From Actinomycetota bacterium (GTDB taxonomy: Bacteria > Actinomycetota > CADDZG01 > WHSQ01): a stretch of DNA of 14,599 bases. Made by a program: the position numbers and the translations under genes. Of the stretch, positions 12,948 to 14,599 are shown piece by piece. Every line of letters starts with the position of its first letter. Within the stretch, counting starts at the first letter, position 1. The stretch spans positions 1 to 14,599 of the forward strand of contig JAHWJK010000033.1 in the NCBI GenBank assembly GCA_019348445.1. Reading direction: 5' to 3'. The notes beneath the pieces are model-generated. The model saw only the letters and a program-made list of their open reading frames with translations, made no database searches and had not been told where the DNA came from.

Positions 12948-13717
12948 CCGATCTGCGCGCCCACCTCGAGGCGGCGACGCGCTCGGGGCGCAAGCTGTTG
13001 GTGCCGTACGTCATGGGCGGGATCCCCGATCGGGTCGGTTTCCCTTCGGTAGTCGAGGCCGTGAGCGAGTACGCCGATGCCGTCGAGGTCGGGCTGCCGT
13101 TCTCGGACCCGTTGATGGATGGGCCGGTGATCGCGGCGGCAGGAGAACGAGCGATCGCCGGCGGTGTGGGCCCGCTGGACGTGCTCGATCTACTGGCGCG
13201 CACAGCGACGCCGCTCCTCGCGATGACCTATTACAACCCGATCCATTCCGTCGGCGAGGGCGACTTCTGCGCGCGGGCCGTAGCCGCCGGGATAAGCGGC
13301 CTTATCGTGCCGGACCTGCCGGTCGAGGAGTCCACGCGCCTGCGCGCTCTCGCCGCCGACCACGGTCTTGCGTGGATACCCCTGGTTGCGCCCACGTCCA
13401 GCTCGCAGCGGATCGAAGCGATCGCCGCGACCGGCACCGGTTTCGTCTACGCGGTCTCGACCATGGGCGTGACCGGTGTCCGCGAGTCGTTATCGGAGCG
13501 CGCCGCCGCCGTCGTCGAGCGTTGTCGCGCTGCTACGGATCTGCCCGTCTTGGTGGGCATCGGCGTGTCGAGCGCCGAGCACGCGGTAGCGGCGTGCAGG
13601 TCCGCGGACGGGGTCGTCATCGGAAGTGCGGTGGTGGCGCGGGTCATGGACGAGGGGGCCGGGTCCGCGTCGGAGTTCCTGAAGGGGGTCAGGTCCGCCC
13701 TCGACCGGCTCCCATAG
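12944..13717 (+). CDS. trpA: Tryptophan synthase alpha subunit TrpA
   Basis: TrpA splits indole-3-glycerol phosphate into indole and glyceraldehyde 3-phosphate and feeds indole through a tunnel to TrpB. Catalytic E48 and D59 lie in VEVGLPFSDPLMDGPVI. Other markers are YYNPI, the LIVPDLPVEES loop, and FVYAVSTMGVTG for phosphate binding. The N-terminal strand reads LVPYVMGGIPD where most homologues have a T-A-G-x-P-D turn, a mild divergence. The 257 residues are slightly shorter than the E. coli protein. The ATG start overlaps the trpB stop. It ends the trp block; no convincing terminator follows, only a weak CCC/GGG hairpin before TTTT at 13779-13795. Confidence 0.97.
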   Translation: MTDLRAHLEAATRSGRKLLVPYVMGGIPDRVGFPSVVEAVSEYADAVEVGLPFSDPLMDGPVIAAAGERAIAGGVGPLDVLDLLARTATPLLAMTYYNPIHSVGEGDFCARAVAAGISGLIVPDLPVEESTRLRALAADHGLAWIPLVAPTSSSQRIEAIAATGTGFVYAVSTMGVTGVRESLSERAAAVVERCRAATDLPVLVGIGVSSAEHAVAACRSADGVVIGSAVVARVMDEGAGSASEFLKGVRSALDRLP

Positions 13718-13768
13718 GCGCGCCGGCGGCTGCCAAAAACCTGGTCCGATCGGCCCCAAATCCGGGCT

Positions 13769-13908
13769 GAGCACTCGCCCCGATGAGAGGGTTTTCCCAA
13801 TCTGCCGGGGAGTGTTCATGAGACAGATCCGCGTGCAAAAGGGCCGCAGGCCCAGGTAAACGCCGGCGTCTACGTCCGGCCCCTCATCCACCTCGCCACC
13901 GAGTGCTC
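13769..13908 (+). ncRNA. Candidate structured leader RNA with nested stems before divIVA
   Basis: GAGCACTCG at 13769-13777 is a perfect 9-base complement of CGAGTGCTC at 13900-13908, closing a domain of 140 bases. Inside it, CCCCG (13778-13782) pairs with CGGGG (13806-13810) directly stacked on the closing stem and encloses GGG-TTTT-CCC (13789-13798). Next come GGGCC-GCA-GGCCC (13841-13853) and GCCGG/CCGGC with a 9-base loop (13862-13880). The layout is that of a multi-branched RNA, but I do not recognise any known riboswitch consensus, and GC-rich DNA produces such stems by chance. Confidence 0.25.
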
Positions 13909-13924
13909 GAACGGTCCTAACTCC

Positions 13925-13966
13925 GAGCGCGCTAACCTCTTCACTCGCCGCGCTGTAAGCGCGCTC
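13925..13966 (+). repeat. Competing inverted repeats upstream of divIVA
   Basis: GAGCGCGCT at 13925-13933 is perfectly complementary to AGCGCGCTC at 13958-13966 (9 bp). The same right arm can instead pair with CGCGCT at 13949-13954 across a 3-base loop (6 bp). The two hairpins exclude each other, an arrangement seen in attenuator-type switches, though there is no T-tract afterwards and the divIVA ribosome-binding site is not inside either stem. Confidence 0.35.
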
Positions 13967-13981
13967 AGGGCCACGTGAACT

Positions 13982-13991
13982 AGGAAGGTGA
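13982..13991 (+). promoter_or_regulatory. Strong Shine-Dalgarno sequence of divIVA
   Basis: AGGAAGGTGA, closely complementary to the 3' end of 16S rRNA, ends 3 bases before the GTG at 13995. It is the best ribosome-binding site in the window and decides the GTG start. It contrasts with the leaderless or overlap-coupled starts elsewhere here. Confidence 0.75.
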
Positions 13992-13994
13992 CCA

Positions 13995-14599
13995 GTGCCG
14001 CTGTCTCCCGACGAGATCCAGACCAAAGAGTTCGAGCAGGCGATGCGCGGCTACGACAAAGACCAGGTCCGCGCGTTCCTGAACACCGTCGCCTCCGACT
14101 ACCGCGCGGCACTACGGCTCGGTAACTACGAAGCCGTCGGTGAAGAAGTCGGTCGCATCCTCCAGACGGTGAACGATTCCGCGGCCGCTCTTCGTCAGAA
14201 AGCGACGACCGAAGCCGAAGAGATCCTGTCGCAGGCCGAAGCGGAAGCCAAATCGATGCGCGATTCGGCAAGCGACGACGCCGCGAAGCTCAAGAACCAG
14301 GCCGAGGTCGAGGCGCAAGGGCTCAGGGAGCACACGAACCAGCAGGTGAAGGAGTTGACGGAGGAGGCCGAGCGCCGCGTTGTGGAACTCGAGGCGCAGG
14401 TCCGCAAGGACACGGAAGACCGCATCCGCGAGGCGAACGAACGAGTCGAGTCGCTTCGCCAAGCCGAACGAGACCTTCGGGGTCGACTCGACCGCGCCCG
14501 CGACATGCTCGCGGCGATCACCGGCGAACTCGACGAACCCTCCGGAACGACAACCGCGGCCCCCGAGACCGAGGCCGTTTCGCTGTCCGACGACGAGTC
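13995..14599 (+). CDS. DivIVA/Wag31-family coiled-coil protein (3' end beyond window)
   Basis: The frame opens at GTG 13995 and stays open to the end of the window (201 codons visible). The N-terminus, LSPDEIQTKEFEQAMRGYDKDQVRAFL, is split by eye into LSPDEIQTKEF and RGYDKDQVRAFL, the two halves of the DivIVA lipid-binding domain that recognises curved membrane. Residues about 40-175 are a long, charged heptad-like region rich in A, E, K, Q and R, expected to form a parallel coiled coil, with typical A-EA spacing (TEAEEILSQAEAEAK). The region after about 180 turns into a low-complexity acidic and Thr/Ala-rich tail. Actinobacterial DivIVA homologues direct polar growth and septum placement; several paralogues usually exist, so whether this is the essential one is unclear. 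It is not part of the trp operon functionally. Confidence 0.9.
   Translation, partial: MPLSPDEIQTKEFEQAMRGYDKDQVRAFLNTVASDYRAALRLGNYEAVGEEVGRILQTVNDSAAALRQKATTEAEEILSQAEAEAKSMRDSASDDAAKLKNQAEVEAQGLREHTNQQVKELTEEAERRVVELEAQVRKDTEDRIREANERVESLRQAERDLRGRLDRARDMLAAITGELDEPSGTTTAAPETEAVSLSDDE

Larger units (their letters stand above)
13718..13994 (+). other. Non-coding gap of 277 bases between trpA and divIVA
   Basis: I see no credible gene, tRNA or repeat family here. Open frames that cross it are antisense to trpA or divIVA and show no homology. The gap contains several inverted repeats (described separately) and ends with the divIVA ribosome-binding site. A TAACCT box at 13933-13938 fits TAnnnT and could be a -10 for divIVA with a leader of about 50 bases, but no matching -35 is seen. 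Confidence 0.5.

Noticed and set aside
13718..13994. tRNA or known riboswitch (c-di-AMP, c-di-GMP, T-box) in the gap
   Set aside because: No T-loop GTTCGA core with acceptor pairing and no match to the conserved cores of those classes that I can recall.
13490..14026. Minus-strand open frame across the trpA-divIVA gap
   Set aside because: Mostly antisense to trpA; the part in the gap shows no domain and no plausible promoter.
14112..14462. Minus-strand frame rich in Leu, Phe and Arg opposite divIVA
   Set aside because: Composition is the reverse complement of the Glu/Ala-rich coiled coil; not a membrane protein gene.
1..14599. CRISPR arrays, insertion sequences, phage or toxin-antitoxin modules
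   Set aside because: No spaced direct repeats, transposase-like proteins or terminal inverted repeats were seen; the region is compact housekeeping DNA.

Overview
The window is a high-GC, gene-dense stretch of bacterial chromosome carrying most of a joined histidine and tryptophan biosynthesis cluster. The order hisD-hisC-hisB-hisH-hisA-hisF ... hisI-trpE ... trpC-trpB-trpA is the actinobacterial arrangement known from Mycobacterium and Streptomyces. A DivIVA/Wag31-type polarity gene at the right edge, a PAS protein with an actinobacterial-looking dimerisation segment, and several start codons only 6-9 bases after a TAnnnT-like -10 box (probable leaderless mRNAs) agree with this. I infer an uncultured or little-studied Actinomycetota member; the class cannot be set from sequence reading alone.

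Left edge (1-1850): the C-terminal part of an FAD-dependent, phytoene-desaturase-like oxidoreductase runs tail to tail into a minus-strand PAS protein. Their stop codons share one CTAG. The PAS gene diverges from a 75-residue four-CxxC zinc-ribbon protein. One symmetric 7-mer can serve as the -10 box for both.

Histidine block (1854-8415): hisD, hisC, hisB, hisH, hisA, hisF, an M24 (Xaa-Pro type) peptidase and hisI follow each other almost without gaps. Nearly every junction is a 4-base NTGA overlap of stop and start. HisH appears to use CTG as its start codon in such an overlap. hisG and hisE are not in the window.

Tryptophan block (8416-13717): trpE abuts hisI directly. A small minus-strand PRC-barrel-like gene and a divergent lipoprotein gene lie between trpE and trpC-trpB-trpA. 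The lipoprotein looks like an M28 peptidase that has lost its metal and catalytic residues. trpG, trpD and trpF are absent here. HisA looks like an ordinary HisA rather than the dual-function PriA, so a separate trpF is expected elsewhere.

Right edge (13718-14599): a 277-base non-coding gap contains several nested inverted repeats that could form a multi-branched RNA. It is followed by a strong Shine-Dalgarno sequence and the 5' part of a DivIVA-family coiled-coil gene.

The main chromosomal content is ordinary amino-acid biosynthesis. The points worth a second look are the symmetric divergent leaderless promoters, the CTG start of hisH, the pseudo-peptidase lipoprotein, an unusual TrpC active-site motif, the embedded peptidase, and the possible structured RNA before divIVA.
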